Source of the DNA: JBGQOG01 sp052113705
Lineage (GTDB): Bacteria; Pseudomonadota; Alphaproteobacteria; Rhodobacterales; Rhodobacteraceae
Assembly (NCBI RefSeq): GCF_052113705.1
Contig: NZ_JBGQOG010000001.1
Location: 310,001 to 374,000, forward strand
Reading direction: 5' to 3'
DNA: 64,000 nucleotides
Under the pieces are notes generated by a model. That model did no database searches. It was not told where the DNA came from and saw only the letters and a list, made by a program, of their open reading frames with translations. Made by a program: the position numbers and the translations under genes. Shown one piece after another: positions 25,386 through 33,826 of this stretch. Positions within the stretch are counted from its first letter, which is position 1. Every line of letters starts with the position of its first letter.

Positions 25386-25417
25386 GGCCCGGTCCCGCGA
25401 GGGGCCGGGCCTTTCTT
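25386..25417 (+). terminator. Rho-independent terminator after the LpoA-like gene
   Basis: GGCCCGGTCCC (25386-25396) pairs with GGGGCCGGGCC (25401-25411) around GCGA with one G-U pair, followed by TTTCTT. Confidence 0.92.
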
Positions 25418-25462
25418 CACGGCACCCCATCCCCGCGCCCCTTGCGCCAAACCCGAGCCATC

Positions 25463-28318
25463 GTGAGCATTCCGCCGAAAACCCCGATCCGTCCCCGCCT
25501 CACCCGCCATCTGCCGGGCAGCCGCAAACGGCCCGAACCGCTGCGCGCGGGTGACCTCTCTGCCCCGCTGCCCGCCGCCCCGATGCTGCCCGGCGCACAT
25601 TGCCTGTTTGATCCCACCGCCCTGCCGGGCGAGATCGACCAGCGTCTGGCAGGGGTTACCGACAGCAAGGAAATCCGCGCCATCACCGTGCGCTTTCTGA
25701 CCGAAGCCCGGGCCGAGGCGACGCAGGAGATCGAGGCTTTGTTTGGCAGCCACCCCCGCGCCGCGCGCGAGACGGTGCGCGCCTATGCGCAGCTGACCGA
25801 CGGCATCATTCTGACGGTGCATGACGTCGCCACCCGTTACCTGCACAAACTCGCCAACCCGACCGAGGCCGAGCGCATCGCCGTCATCGCCGTCGGCGGC
25901 TATGGCCGCGCCGAAATGGCGCCGCATTCTGACGTTGATCTGCTGTTCCTGACCCCGTGGAAAATCACCCCCTGGTCGGAAAGCGTGATTGAAAGCATGC
26001 TCTACATGCTCTGGGATCTGAAGCTGAAGGTCGGCCACGCGAGCCGCACCGTCGCCGATTGTATCCGCTTGGGGCGCGAGGATTACACGATCCGCACCGC
26101 CCTGCTGGAGCACCGCTTTCTCAGTGGCCATGCCGCGCTGGCGGCCGAGCTGCGCGAAACCCTGTGGCGCGATCTCTTTCACGGGACCGAGGCGGAATTC
26201 ATCGAAGCGAAACTCGCCGAACGCACCGAACGGCACAAACGTCAGGGCGGGCAGCGCTATGTGCTCGAACCCAATGTCAAAGAGGGCAAGGGCGGGCTGC
26301 GCGACCTGCAAACCCTCTATTGGATTGCCAAATACATCCATCAGGTCGACCGCGCGGTCGAGCTGATCGAGCTGGGATTTTTCACCCGCGAGGAGCATTC
26401 CGCCTTTTATCAGGCCGAGGATTTCCTCTGGGCGGTGCGTTGCCATCTGCATCTGATCACCGGCCGCGCCACCGACACCCTCTCCTTTGACCTGATGGTC
26501 GAGGTGGCCAGCCGCATGGGCTATGAAGACACCGCCGGGCGCCGGGGGGTTGAGGTCTTCATGCAGGATTACTTCCGGCAGGCGACCAAGGTCGGCGAGC
26601 TGACGCGGATCTTCCTCACCGCGCTGGAAGAGCGTCACGTCAAACGCGCCCCGATGCTGGAGCGCATCTTCCGCCGCCGCAAAAAGCTCAAGCCCGGCTA
26701 TGTCGAGGATGGCAACCGGCTGAACGTGGCCGATGCTGCTGCCTTTCTGGCCAATCCCACCAATTTTCTGGCGATCTGGGAAGAGGCCCTGCGCACCGGC
26801 CTGCTCGTGCATCCCGATGCGATGCGGCTGATCGCGGCCAATCTCGACAAGATCACCGATGATACCCGCGATGACCGCGAGGCGGTGCGGATTTTCATCG
26901 ACCTCCTGCTGAAACACGGCAACCCCGAGCGGGCGCTGCGGCGGATGAACGAGCTGGGCCTTCTGGCCGCATTCATTCCCGAATTTGAGCCGATCGTGGC
27001 GATGATGCAGTTCAACGTCTACCACCATTACACGGTGGATGAGCACACGATCCAATGCATCTCGACCCTCGCGCAGATCGAGCGCGGGGAGCTGATCGAA
27101 GAGCTGCCGCTGTCCAGCCAGATCCTGAAGACCGGGCTGAACCGCAAGGTGCTCTATGTGGCGCTCCTCTTGCATGACATCGGCAAGGGCCGGCCCGAGG
27201 ATCACTCGATTCTGGGCGCGCAGATCGCCCGCCGGGTCGCCCCGCGTCTGGGGCTGAGCGCCGAGGAATGCGAAACGGTGGAATGGCTGGTGCGCAACCA
27301 TCTGGTGATGTCGGATGTGGCGCAAAAGCGCGATCTGTCGGACCCGCGCACCCTGCGGGATTTTGCCAAGGCGGTGAAGAACCAGAAGCGGCTTGATCTG
27401 TTGACCGTGCTGACCGTCTGCGACATTCGCGGCGTGGGCCCCGGCACCTGGAACAACTGGAAGGCCATGCTCCTGCGGCAGCTCTGGCGCGAAACCTCGC
27501 TGGTGCTGGAAAAGGGCGCCGAGGCGCTCAACCGCAGCCAGCGTGAGGATGAGGCGAAAAAGGCGCTGCGCGATGCGCTGGCGGGCTGGGATGCGCGGGA
27601 CCTGCGCACCGAAACCGCCCGGCATTACGCCCCCTATTGGCAGGGCCTGCCCACCGAGGCGCAGGTGATTTTTGCCAAATTGCTCAAGGATCTGAAGGAC
27701 GACGAGATCCGCATCGACCTGCATCCCGATGCCGACCGCGACGCCACCCGCGCCTGCTTCGCGCTGGCCGACCATCCGGGGATCTTCTCGCGGCTGGCGG
27801 GGGCGCTGGCGCTGGTGGGGGCGAACGTGGTCGATGCCCGCACCTACACGTCGAAAGATGGCTATGCGACGGCGATCTTCTGGGTGCAGGATGCCGATGG
27901 CCATCCCTATGAGGTCAGCCGCCTGCCGCGTCTGCGCGGGATGATCACCAAGACGCTGAAGGGCGAAGTGGTGGCGCGCGAGGCGCTGAAAGACCGCGAC
28001 AAGGTGAAAAAGCGCGAGCGCGAGTTCCGCTTTCCCACCCATATCATGTTCGACAATGACGGCTCCGAGATCTACACGATCATCGAGGTCGACACCCGCG
28101 ACCGGCCCGGCCTGCTTTATGATCTGACGCGGACGCTGGCGGCGAACAATATCTATATCGCCTCGGCCACCATCGCCACCTATGGCGCGCAGGTGGTCGA
28201 TGCCTTCTACGTCAAGGACATGTTCGGCCTGAAGCTGCATTCCAAGCCGCGTCAGGAAGCGCTGGAGAAGAAACTGCGCAAAGCCATCATTGATGGCGCC
28301 GAAAGGGCGACAAAATGA
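25463..28318 (+). CDS. glnD: PII uridylyltransferase / uridylyl-removing enzyme
   Basis: GlnD senses glutamine and uridylylates or deuridylylates PII proteins, setting nitrogen control. The product, about 951 residues from the GTG chosen here, shows the nucleotidyltransferase motif VGGYGRAEMAPHSDVDLLFL near residue 145, an HD phosphohydrolase site LLLHDIGKGRPEDHS near residue 567 for deuridylylation, and two C-terminal ACT domains from about 755 and 865 that bind glutamine. The start is uncertain: GTG 25463 has only a weak GAG box, TTG 25442 is possible, and ATG 25583 has none. The stop overlaps murJ by four bases (ATGA), a linkage frequent in alphaproteobacteria. Confidence 0.96.
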   Translation: MSIPPKTPIRPRLTRHLPGSRKRPEPLRAGDLSAPLPAAPMLPGAHCLFDPTALPGEIDQRLAGVTDSKEIRAITVRFLTEARAEATQEIEALFGSHPRAARETVRAYAQLTDGIILTVHDVATRYLHKLANPTEAERIAVIAVGGYGRAEMAPHSDVDLLFLTPWKITPWSESVIESMLYMLWDLKLKVGHASRTVADCIRLGREDYTIRTALLEHRFLSGHAALAAELRETLWRDLFHGTEAEFIEAKLAERTERHKRQGGQRYVLEPNVKEGKGGLRDLQTLYWIAKYIHQVDRAVELIELGFFTREEHSAFYQAEDFLWAVRCHLHLITGRATDTLSFDLMVEVASRMGYEDTAGRRGVEVFMQDYFRQATKVGELTRIFLTALEERHVKRAPMLERIFRRRKKLKPGYVEDGNRLNVADAAAFLANPTNFLAIWEEALRTGLLVHPDAMRLIAANLDKITDDTRDDREAVRIFIDLLLKHGNPERALRRMNELGLLAAFIPEFEPIVAMMQFNVYHHYTVDEHTIQCISTLAQIERGELIEELPLSSQILKTGLNRKVLYVALLLHDIGKGRPEDHSILGAQIARRVAPRLGLSAEECETVEWLVRNHLVMSDVAQKRDLSDPRTLRDFAKAVKNQKRLDLLTVLTVCDIRGVGPGTWNNWKAMLLRQLWRETSLVLEKGAEALNRSQREDEAKKALRDALAGWDARDLRTETARHYAPYWQGLPTEAQVIFAKLLKDLKDDEIRIDLHPDADRDATRACFALADHPGIFSRLAGALALVGANVVDARTYTSKDGYATAIFWVQDADGHPYEVSRLPRLRGMITKTLKGEVVAREALKDRDKVKKREREFRFPTHIMFDNDGSEIYTIIEVDTRDRPGLLYDLTRTLAANNIYIASATIATYGAQVVDAFYVKDMFGLKLHSKPRQEALEKKLRKAIIDGAERATK

Positions 28319-29856
28319 GTTCCATCCGTTTGGTGCGCGGCTTCGTCACCGTCGGGGGCTGGACCTTTGGCAGCCGCCTGGTCGGTTTCATCCGCGATGT
28401 GATGATGGCCGCCTATCTCGGCACCGGCCCGGTGGCCGAGGCGTTTCTGATCGCCTTTTCGCTGCCCAATATGTTCCGCCGGTTCTTTGCCGAGGGCGCC
28501 TTTAACATGGCCTTCGTGCCGATGTTCTCGAAGAAACTCGAGGGCGGCGAGGATGCCGAGGGCTTTGCCCGCGATGCTTATTGGGGTATGGCGGCGCTGC
28601 TGACCGTGTTCACCGTGCTGGGCATGCTGGCGATGCCACTTCTGGTGCTGCTGATGGCCTCGGGCTTTCGCGGGGATGAGCGGTTTGGTCTGGCGGTGCT
28701 CTTTGGCAATATCGCCTTTCCCTATATCCTGTTCATCTCGCTGACCGCGCTTTTGTGCGGCATGCTGAACGCTACGGGGCGGTTCTTTGCCACCGCCGCC
28801 GTGCCGATCCTGATGAATCTGATCTTCATCATCGCCATGGTGATCGCCGATTTTGCGGGCTGGCCGATGGGAATGACGCTGGCCTGGACCGTGCCGCTGA
28901 CGGGCGTGGCGCAGCTCTGGTTCACCTGGATCGCCGTGCGGCGGGCGGGCTATCACATGAAGTTCCGCCGTCCGCGCCTGACACCCGAGCTGAAGCGGCT
29001 GGCGATCATTGCCGGGCCTGCGGTCCTCTCGGGCGGGGTGGTACAGATCAACCTGATCGTCGGGCGGCAGGTGGCCTCGTTCACCGAGGGCGCGGTGGCC
29101 TGGCTGACCTATGCCGACCGCCTCTATCAGCTGCCCCTGGGCGTCGTGGGGATCGCGATTGGTGTTGTCCTGCTGCCCGATCTCTCGCGCCGCTTGCGGG
29201 CGGGGGATGTGGCGGGGGGCCGCGCGAGTTTCAACCGTGGTCTGGAATTTGCACTGGCACTGACGCTGCCCGCCGCCGTGGCGCTGGTGGTGATCGCTTT
29301 GCCCTTGGTGCAGGTGCTGTTCCAGCGCGGCGCCTTCGACGCGACTGACAGTGTGAACACCGCCTGGGCGCTGGCCGCCTATGGCATCGGTCTGCCCGCC
29401 TTCGTGCTGCATAAGGTGTTGCAGCCGCTTTATTACGCGCGGGAAGACAGCCGCAGCCCCTTCTATTTCGCCCTGGCCTCGATGGTGGTGAATGTCGTCT
29501 TCGCCCTGGGGCTTTTACCCTTTGCGGGCTATCTGGCGGCGGCGCTGGCCACCACCATCTCGGCCTGGGTGATGGTGGGGCAGCTGGCCTGGGGGGCGCG
29601 GGGCATGGGGGAAGCCGTCTCGCTGGACGACCGGTTCCGCAAGCGGATCTGGCGGATCCTGCTGGCCTCGGCGGGCATGGGCCTTGTGCTCTGGCTGGCG
29701 CAGGGGCAGCTGACGGCGATGCTGGCGCAGCATGGCGCGCGCTATCTGGCGCTCTCGATCCTCGTCGGGCTGGGCATGGTCAGCTATTTCGGACTGGGGG
29801 CGGTGTTTGGCGCCTTTGGCCTGGGCGATTTCAAATCCGCGATGAAGCGCAGCTAA
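28315..29856 (+). CDS. murJ: Lipid II flippase MurJ
   Basis: MurJ moves lipid II across the inner membrane for peptidoglycan synthesis. The 513-residue protein is an MOP-superfamily transporter with about 14 helices. It starts with RGFVTVGGWTFGSRLVGFIRD, a family signature in which the Arg residues face the central cavity, then AEAFLIAFSLPNMFRRFFAEGAFNMAFVP. Internal repeats such as VLFQRGAFDATDSVNTAWAL and YYAREDSRSPFYFALASM match MviN/MurJ. The start codon overlaps the glnD stop, so translation is probably coupled. A strong terminator follows five bases after the stop. Confidence 0.96.
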   Translation: MSSIRLVRGFVTVGGWTFGSRLVGFIRDVMMAAYLGTGPVAEAFLIAFSLPNMFRRFFAEGAFNMAFVPMFSKKLEGGEDAEGFARDAYWGMAALLTVFTVLGMLAMPLLVLLMASGFRGDERFGLAVLFGNIAFPYILFISLTALLCGMLNATGRFFATAAVPILMNLIFIIAMVIADFAGWPMGMTLAWTVPLTGVAQLWFTWIAVRRAGYHMKFRRPRLTPELKRLAIIAGPAVLSGGVVQINLIVGRQVASFTEGAVAWLTYADRLYQLPLGVVGIAIGVVLLPDLSRRLRAGDVAGGRASFNRGLEFALALTLPAAVALVVIALPLVQVLFQRGAFDATDSVNTAWALAAYGIGLPAFVLHKVLQPLYYAREDSRSPFYFALASMVVNVVFALGLLPFAGYLAAALATTISAWVMVGQLAWGARGMGEAVSLDDRFRKRIWRILLASAGMGLVLWLAQGQLTAMLAQHGARYLALSILVGLGMVSYFGLGAVFGAFGLGDFKSAMKRS

Positions 29857-29860
29857 AGCA

Positions 29861-29887
29861 AAGGGCCCCGACCGGGGCCCTTCTTCT
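29861..29887. terminator. Bidirectional terminator between murJ and the rhomboid-like gene
   Basis: AAGGGCCCC (29861-29869) pairs with GGGGCCCTT (29874-29882) around GACC, followed by CTTCTTT. The gene on the minus strand ends 20 bases further on. Confidence 0.92.
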
Positions 29888-29907
29888 TTGGGATGGCACC
29901 ACCGGCT

Positions 29908-30594
29908 TCAGCGGCGGCGCAGCACCGCCAGCAGGCGCGGCCAGCTGCCCGGTCCGACCACGAAGGACATCCCAAAGCCGGTGGCAAAGCCGGCCAGTTC
30001 CGCAACCCAATTCCAGTTATTGCCAAAGATCGCCGCATAGAGCAGCTGGATCCCGAGCAAGAACCCGATCAGCGTGAAGGCGCGGGCGCGGTTGTCATTG
30101 CTGGCCCCGAGCCGCATGAACAGGATCCAGCTGAAGGCACCGATCAGCCCATAAACGGCCGGGTACCCCCCGATCAGCGGCATCCGCGTCACCGGCAGCG
30201 CGGTATAGACGCAAGCGCCCACCAGCGCCGCGCCAAAGAAAATGGCCAGCACCGCAGCCGGGCGGAACAATTCGCCCACCATCTTGCCCAGCGCCAGAAT
30301 GAACACCAGCACCATCACCGCATGGGTAAAGCTGCCATGCACGAAGGGATAGGTGACCAGCCGCGCCACTTCCATCGGCGGAAACTGATGCGCTTCGACC
30401 ATCAACCGCAGGATGTCGGGCGAGAAGGAGAAGCGCTGCAAGGCATCGAGCCGCCAGCCAATGGCAGCATCGCCGCCCGCGAGCCCCAGCTTGCCGAGCC
30501 CGATCACCACCTCGAGTGCGACAATCGGCAGCGCCAGCAGCCAGACCACCCCCGGCAGCGGGTTGACCGGAGAGGTGTCGTAACCGTCGCGCAT
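29908..30594 (-). CDS. Rhomboid-family membrane protein lacking the catalytic Ser-His dyad
   Basis: The 228-residue protein has six likely membrane helices and rhomboid landmarks: a Trp-Arg pair in the L1 loop (GWRLDALQRF, residues 46-54) and VTYPFVHGSFTHAVMVLVFI in helix 2. Where active rhomboids have the GxSG serine motif in helix 4, this one reads IGGYPAVYGLIGAF (141-154), with Tyr144 aligned to the serine. In helix 6, WVAELAGFATGF has Glu199 where the catalytic His should be. It is therefore probably an inactive rhomboid (pseudoprotease) that binds membrane proteins rather than cutting them. AAAGGCG ten bases before the ATG at 30594 is only a fair ribosome binding site. It diverges from trpS. 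Confidence 0.8.
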   Translation of the reverse strand: MRDGYDTSPVNPLPGVVWLLALPIVALEVVIGLGKLGLAGGDAAIGWRLDALQRFSFSPDILRLMVEAHQFPPMEVARLVTYPFVHGSFTHAVMVLVFILALGKMVGELFRPAAVLAIFFGAALVGACVYTALPVTRMPLIGGYPAVYGLIGAFSWILFMRLGASNDNRARAFTLIGFLLGIQLLYAAIFGNNWNWVAELAGFATGFGMSFVVGPGSWPRLLAVLRRR

Positions 30595-30680
30595 ATCTAT
30601 CGCCTTTCTGCCCCCTCGGGGGTCGTTTCTCTGCCCCGCCGGACCACCCGGTCCGCAGGGCCGTTGCGGGGGCACCCTTG

Positions 30681-30709
30681 TTGACTGCGCCCCCGCCCCC
30701 AGCGATAAG
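30681..30709 (+). promoter_or_regulatory. Sigma-70 promoter of trpS
   Basis: TTGACT (30681-30686) and GATAAG (30704-30709) are separated by exactly 17 bases, about 70 bases before the trpS start. Confidence 0.65.
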
Positions 30710-30737
30710 CGAGACCACGCCACATTTCCAGTCCGCA

Positions 30738-30756
30738 GAGGGGCCAAAACCCCCTC
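30738..30756 (+). promoter_or_regulatory. Hairpin in the trpS leader
   Basis: GAGGGG (30738-30743) pairs with CCCCTC (30751-30756) around CCAAAAC. It ends 24 bases before the start codon and would be in the mRNA if the promoter above is correct. No T-box-like element is seen. Confidence 0.4.
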
Positions 30757-30780
30757 GCGGTCCCCCAGACGGAGCCTCAG

Positions 30781-31833
30781 ATGACCACCGACGCCCCCCA
30801 AGCCACCCCGACGCCGAATGCGGCTTTCAAACCGCGGATCTTTTCGGGCATCCAGCCCTCGGGCGGGCTGACCCTTGGCAATTACCTCGGCGCGCTCAAG
30901 CGGTTCGCGCAAAAGCAGGATGAGGGCATCGAGACGATCTACTGTCTGGTCGATCTGCATGCGATCACCGTCTGGCAGGACCCCGAGAAGCTGCGTCAGC
31001 AAACGCGCGAAGCGGCGGCGGGTTTCATCGCCTCGGGCGTTGATCCGGCGCGTTCGATCCTGTTCAACCAGAGCCAGGTGGGGGCGCATGCGGAACTGGG
31101 GTGGCTCTTCAACTGCGTGGCGCGGCTGGGCTGGATGAACCGGATGACCCAGTTCAAGGACAAGGCCGGCAAGAATGCCGAAAAGATGAGCCTCGGGCTT
31201 TATGCCTATCCCTCGCTGATGGCGGCGGACATCCTGCTCTATCACGCGACGATGGTGCCGGTGGGCGAGGATCAAAAGCAGCATGTCGAGCTGACGCGCG
31301 ACATTGCGGCCAAGTTCAACCATGACTTCAAGACCGATTTCTTCCCGACACCCGAGCCCTTGATCGAGGGGGCGGCGACGCGGGTGATGAGCCTGCGCGA
31401 TGGCACCAAGAAAATGTCGAAATCGGATCCGTCGGATGCGAGCCGGATCAACCTGACCGATGACGCCGACATGATTGCGAAAAAGATCCGCAAGGCGACC
31501 TCGGATGCCGAGCCCTTGCCGGAAAGCGTGGAGGGGCTGGAAGGCCGGGCCGAGGCGCGCAATCTGGTGAACATCTATGCGGCGCTGGCGGATATGAGCC
31601 CGGCGGCGGTGGTGGCGGAATATGCAGGGGCCGGGTTTGGCACCTTCAAACCGGCGCTGGCGGATCTGGCGGTGGCGAAACTGTCGCCGATCTCGAGCGA
31701 GATGACGCGGTTGATGGCGGATCCGGCGGAGATTGACCGGGTGCTCGGCAAGGGCGCGGAGCAGGCGGCGGCGATCGCGCGGCCGATCCTCGAGAAGACC
31801 TATGAGATCATGGGGATGATCCGTTCGCGCTGA
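30781..31833 (+). CDS. trpS: Tryptophanyl-tRNA synthetase
   Basis: TrpS charges tRNA-Trp with tryptophan. The 350-residue class I enzyme has the HIGH-equivalent motif in SGIQPSGGLTLGNYLGA near residue 24 and the KMSKS loop in DGTKKMSKSDPSDASRI near residue 216. VGEDQKQHVELTRDIA is the conserved region that contacts the adenylate. GGAG lies six bases before the ATG. It is a single-gene unit with its own promoter and is followed by a perfect hairpin. Length agrees with bacterial TrpS (about 330-350). Confidence 0.97.
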   Translation: MTTDAPQATPTPNAAFKPRIFSGIQPSGGLTLGNYLGALKRFAQKQDEGIETIYCLVDLHAITVWQDPEKLRQQTREAAAGFIASGVDPARSILFNQSQVGAHAELGWLFNCVARLGWMNRMTQFKDKAGKNAEKMSLGLYAYPSLMAADILLYHATMVPVGEDQKQHVELTRDIAAKFNHDFKTDFFPTPEPLIEGAATRVMSLRDGTKKMSKSDPSDASRINLTDDADMIAKKIRKATSDAEPLPESVEGLEGRAEARNLVNIYAALADMSPAAVVAEYAGAGFGTFKPALADLAVAKLSPISSEMTRLMADPAEIDRVLGKGAEQAAAIARPILEKTYEIMGMIRSR

Positions 31834-31859
31834 GACCGCTTTACGGGTGATGAGGGCGG

Positions 31860-31880
31860 AGTGGGGGCGCTGCCCCCACT
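31860..31880 (+). terminator. Perfect 9-bp hairpin after trpS
   Basis: AGTGGGGGC (31860-31868) pairs with GCCCCCACT (31872-31880) around GCT. There is no T run directly behind it; the sequence continues into repeat D. It still is the best candidate transcription end for trpS. Confidence 0.6.
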
Positions 31881-31910
31881 CCCCCGAGGTATTTTCGCCA
31901 AGAAGAACGG
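31881..31910 (+). repeat. Second type of dispersed intergenic repeat (copy D)
   Basis: CCCCCGAGGTATTTTCGCCA followed by AGAAGAACGG, directly joined to the hairpin at 31860-31880. It resembles copies A-C only in the G-rich block followed by TATTT. I recall similar strings between Rhodobacter and Paracoccus genes, but this needs a genome count. Confidence 0.5.
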
Positions 31911-31947
31911 ACAGGGGCTGTCGGGGCGGGGCGCCGGGTTTCCGCCC

Positions 31948-33261
31948 TCAACCGAACTGGGCGACCTTGGCTTCGGCGCGGGGGTAATAGGCGGCCATGC
32001 TCAGGCCGCGGACGGCGTTGAGCACCATCAATGCGGCCCAGAGGCCGTGGTTGCCCCAGAGCGGCGGCAGGATCAGCAGCGCCACGGCATAGATGGCCAC
32101 CGAGAAGAGCATGGCGTTGCGCATTTCCCGGGTCATCGTGGCGCCGATGAAGATGCCGTCCAGCGTCCAGCTGGCCACGCCGATCAGCGGCGCGACCACC
32201 AGCCAGGGCAGATAGAGGCGCGCTTCGGTGCGGATCTCGGGGGAGGTGGTCATCAGATCAATGATCGCGGGGCCGCCGAGCGCGAAGAGGAGGGCCAGAA
32301 GGACGGCGCCAAGCAGGCTCCATTCCGCGGCGACCCGGGCGGCATGCCGCAGATTGGCGCGGTTGCGCGCGCCCACCGCCTGGCCCACCAGCGCCTCGGC
32401 CGCAAAGGCAAAGCCGTCGAGCGCGCAGGCGGTGATTTCCAGGAATTGCAGCAGGACCTGATTGGCCGCCAGCCGCAGGTCACCCTGCGCGGCACCGAGG
32501 AAGAGGAAGGTGGTGAAGGAAAACTGCAGCACCACCGAGCGGATCATGATGTCGGCATTCACCCGCGCCATGCGGATGAGGGCCGCGCGGTTCATCAGCC
32601 GCGTGCGGTCGCGCCAATGCCCGCCTTGGAAGGCGCCGCGCGCCAGCCAGAGTGCCAGCGCCAGCCCGGTTGTTTCGGCGATCAGCGTGGCGCTGGCCAC
32701 CCCGGCGACGCCCCAGCCCCAGCCGATCACGAAGAGAAGGTCGAGCAGCACGTTGACGCTGTTCATCCACAGTTGCAGCAGCAGAACGCCGCGCGTCCGC
32801 TCGACCGCGATCAGCCAGCCGGTCAGCGCATAAAGCCCAATGGTGGCCGGTGCGCCCCAGATGCGGATCGAGAGATAGGTCTGCGCCAGCGCCTCGACCT
32901 CGGCCGAGGCGGGGGCAATGCGGAAGGCCAGCTGAAAGAGCGGCCATTGCAGGCAGATCAGCGCGAGGCCTGCGGCAAACGCCACCAGAAGCGCGCGCAT
33001 CAGATGCGCCGCCACTTCCGGGTGATCGCCCGCGCCGCGCGCCTGCGCCACGAAGCCCGAAGTGCCCATGCGCAGAAAGCTGAAGATCCAGTAGATCGAG
33101 GTCAGTACCACCGCCCCGACGCCCACCGCACCGATGGGCGCGGCCAGCCCCATCTGTCCGACGACACCGGTATCCACCGCGCCCAGAATGGGCACCGTGG
33201 CATTCGAGAGCACGATCGGCAGCGCGATATGCAGGACCCGGCGGCGGCTGATGTCAGACAT
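31948..33261 (-). CDS. MATE family multidrug/toxin efflux transporter (DinF-like)
   Basis: The 437-residue protein has 12 predicted helices in two halves. The N-terminal signature is LHIALPIVLSNATVPILGAVDTGVVGQMG, close to DinF and VcmN types, and a second half begins near NADIMIRSVVLQFSFTTF, with ALDGFAFAAEALVGQAVGARN matching the conserved motif of helix 7-8. Such proteins export cationic drugs or metabolites using H+ or Na+. The ATG at 33261 (GGAGG eight bases upstream) lies within the last codons of the thioesterase gene, an 8-base overlap, so the genes are cotranscribed with the two thioesterases. Confidence 0.9.
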   Translation of the reverse strand: MSDISRRRVLHIALPIVLSNATVPILGAVDTGVVGQMGLAAPIGAVGVGAVVLTSIYWIFSFLRMGTSGFVAQARGAGDHPEVAAHLMRALLVAFAAGLALICLQWPLFQLAFRIAPASAEVEALAQTYLSIRIWGAPATIGLYALTGWLIAVERTRGVLLLQLWMNSVNVLLDLLFVIGWGWGVAGVASATLIAETTGLALALWLARGAFQGGHWRDRTRLMNRAALIRMARVNADIMIRSVVLQFSFTTFLFLGAAQGDLRLAANQVLLQFLEITACALDGFAFAAEALVGQAVGARNRANLRHAARVAAEWSLLGAVLLALLFALGGPAIIDLMTTSPEIRTEARLYLPWLVVAPLIGVASWTLDGIFIGATMTREMRNAMLFSVAIYAVALLILPPLWGNHGLWAALMVLNAVRGLSMAAYYPRAEAKVAQFG

Positions 33262-33826
33262 TCCCGCGGCCTCCGGCCCCGGCGTCGAGGGGCTCACTCT
33301 CGCCCGGCTCCGGCATCAGGAAATGCCCCGTCGCCTGCGCGAAGAGGCGCGAGCGGTTGTCCTGCCAGGCCTCGACATGCACCGAGGCATAGCGCCGCCC
33401 GGAACGGTTGACCCGCGCGCGGGCATAGGCGTCGCGCGGCAAGCCCGAGCGCAGGTAATCCACGGTGAAGTCGATGGTCTTGGGCAGACGCGGCAGCGGC
33501 ACCTCGCCCGAAAGATCGACCCGGCCCGCCTCCATATCCTCCCAGAAGGTGAACCAGCTCAGCTCGATGATCGCCGTCACCTCAAGAAAGGCTGCGGTGA
33601 CCCCGCCGTGGATCGCGGGCAGGGTCGGGTTGCCGATCAGCTGCGGGGCAAAAGGCAGGATCGCCGTCAGCTCATCGCCCCGGCGGTCGAATTGCATGCC
33701 GAGGAACTGGATATAGGGGACGCCCTCGGTCAGGCTGCGCAGGGCGGCATCGCGCCGCTGTTTGATGATCTGCACCGGCTCGGGCGTGCGGCGCAGGGGT
33801 GGCTTTTGCTCCGGCGGCAGGCTCAT
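33254..33826 (-). CDS. PaaI-type thioesterase (first of two)
   Basis: The 190-residue hotdog-fold protein has the PaaI signature LPAIHGGVTAAFLEVTAI near residue 75, where the HGG loop binds the thioester and the acidic residue in the following helix catalyses hydrolysis. TIDFTVDYLRSGLPRDAYARA fits the central beta strand and hinge. Members hydrolyse aryl- or acyl-CoA. The N-terminal 30 residues (Pro-rich, then IIKQRRDAAL) are longer than in PaaI. Its ATG overlaps the stop of the upstream paralogue (ATGA) and its stop overlaps the MATE start. Confidence 0.88.
   Translation of the reverse strand: MSLPPEQKPPLRRTPEPVQIIKQRRDAALRSLTEGVPYIQFLGMQFDRRGDELTAILPFAPQLIGNPTLPAIHGGVTAAFLEVTAIIELSWFTFWEDMEAGRVDLSGEVPLPRLPKTIDFTVDYLRSGLPRDAYARARVNRSGRRYASVHVEAWQDNRSRLFAQATGHFLMPEPGESEPLDAGAGGRGNV

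Noticed and set aside
24179..28240. 1353-codon minus-strand open frame over the LpoA-like and glnD genes
   Set aside because: Mirror frame of glnD; no recognisable motifs.
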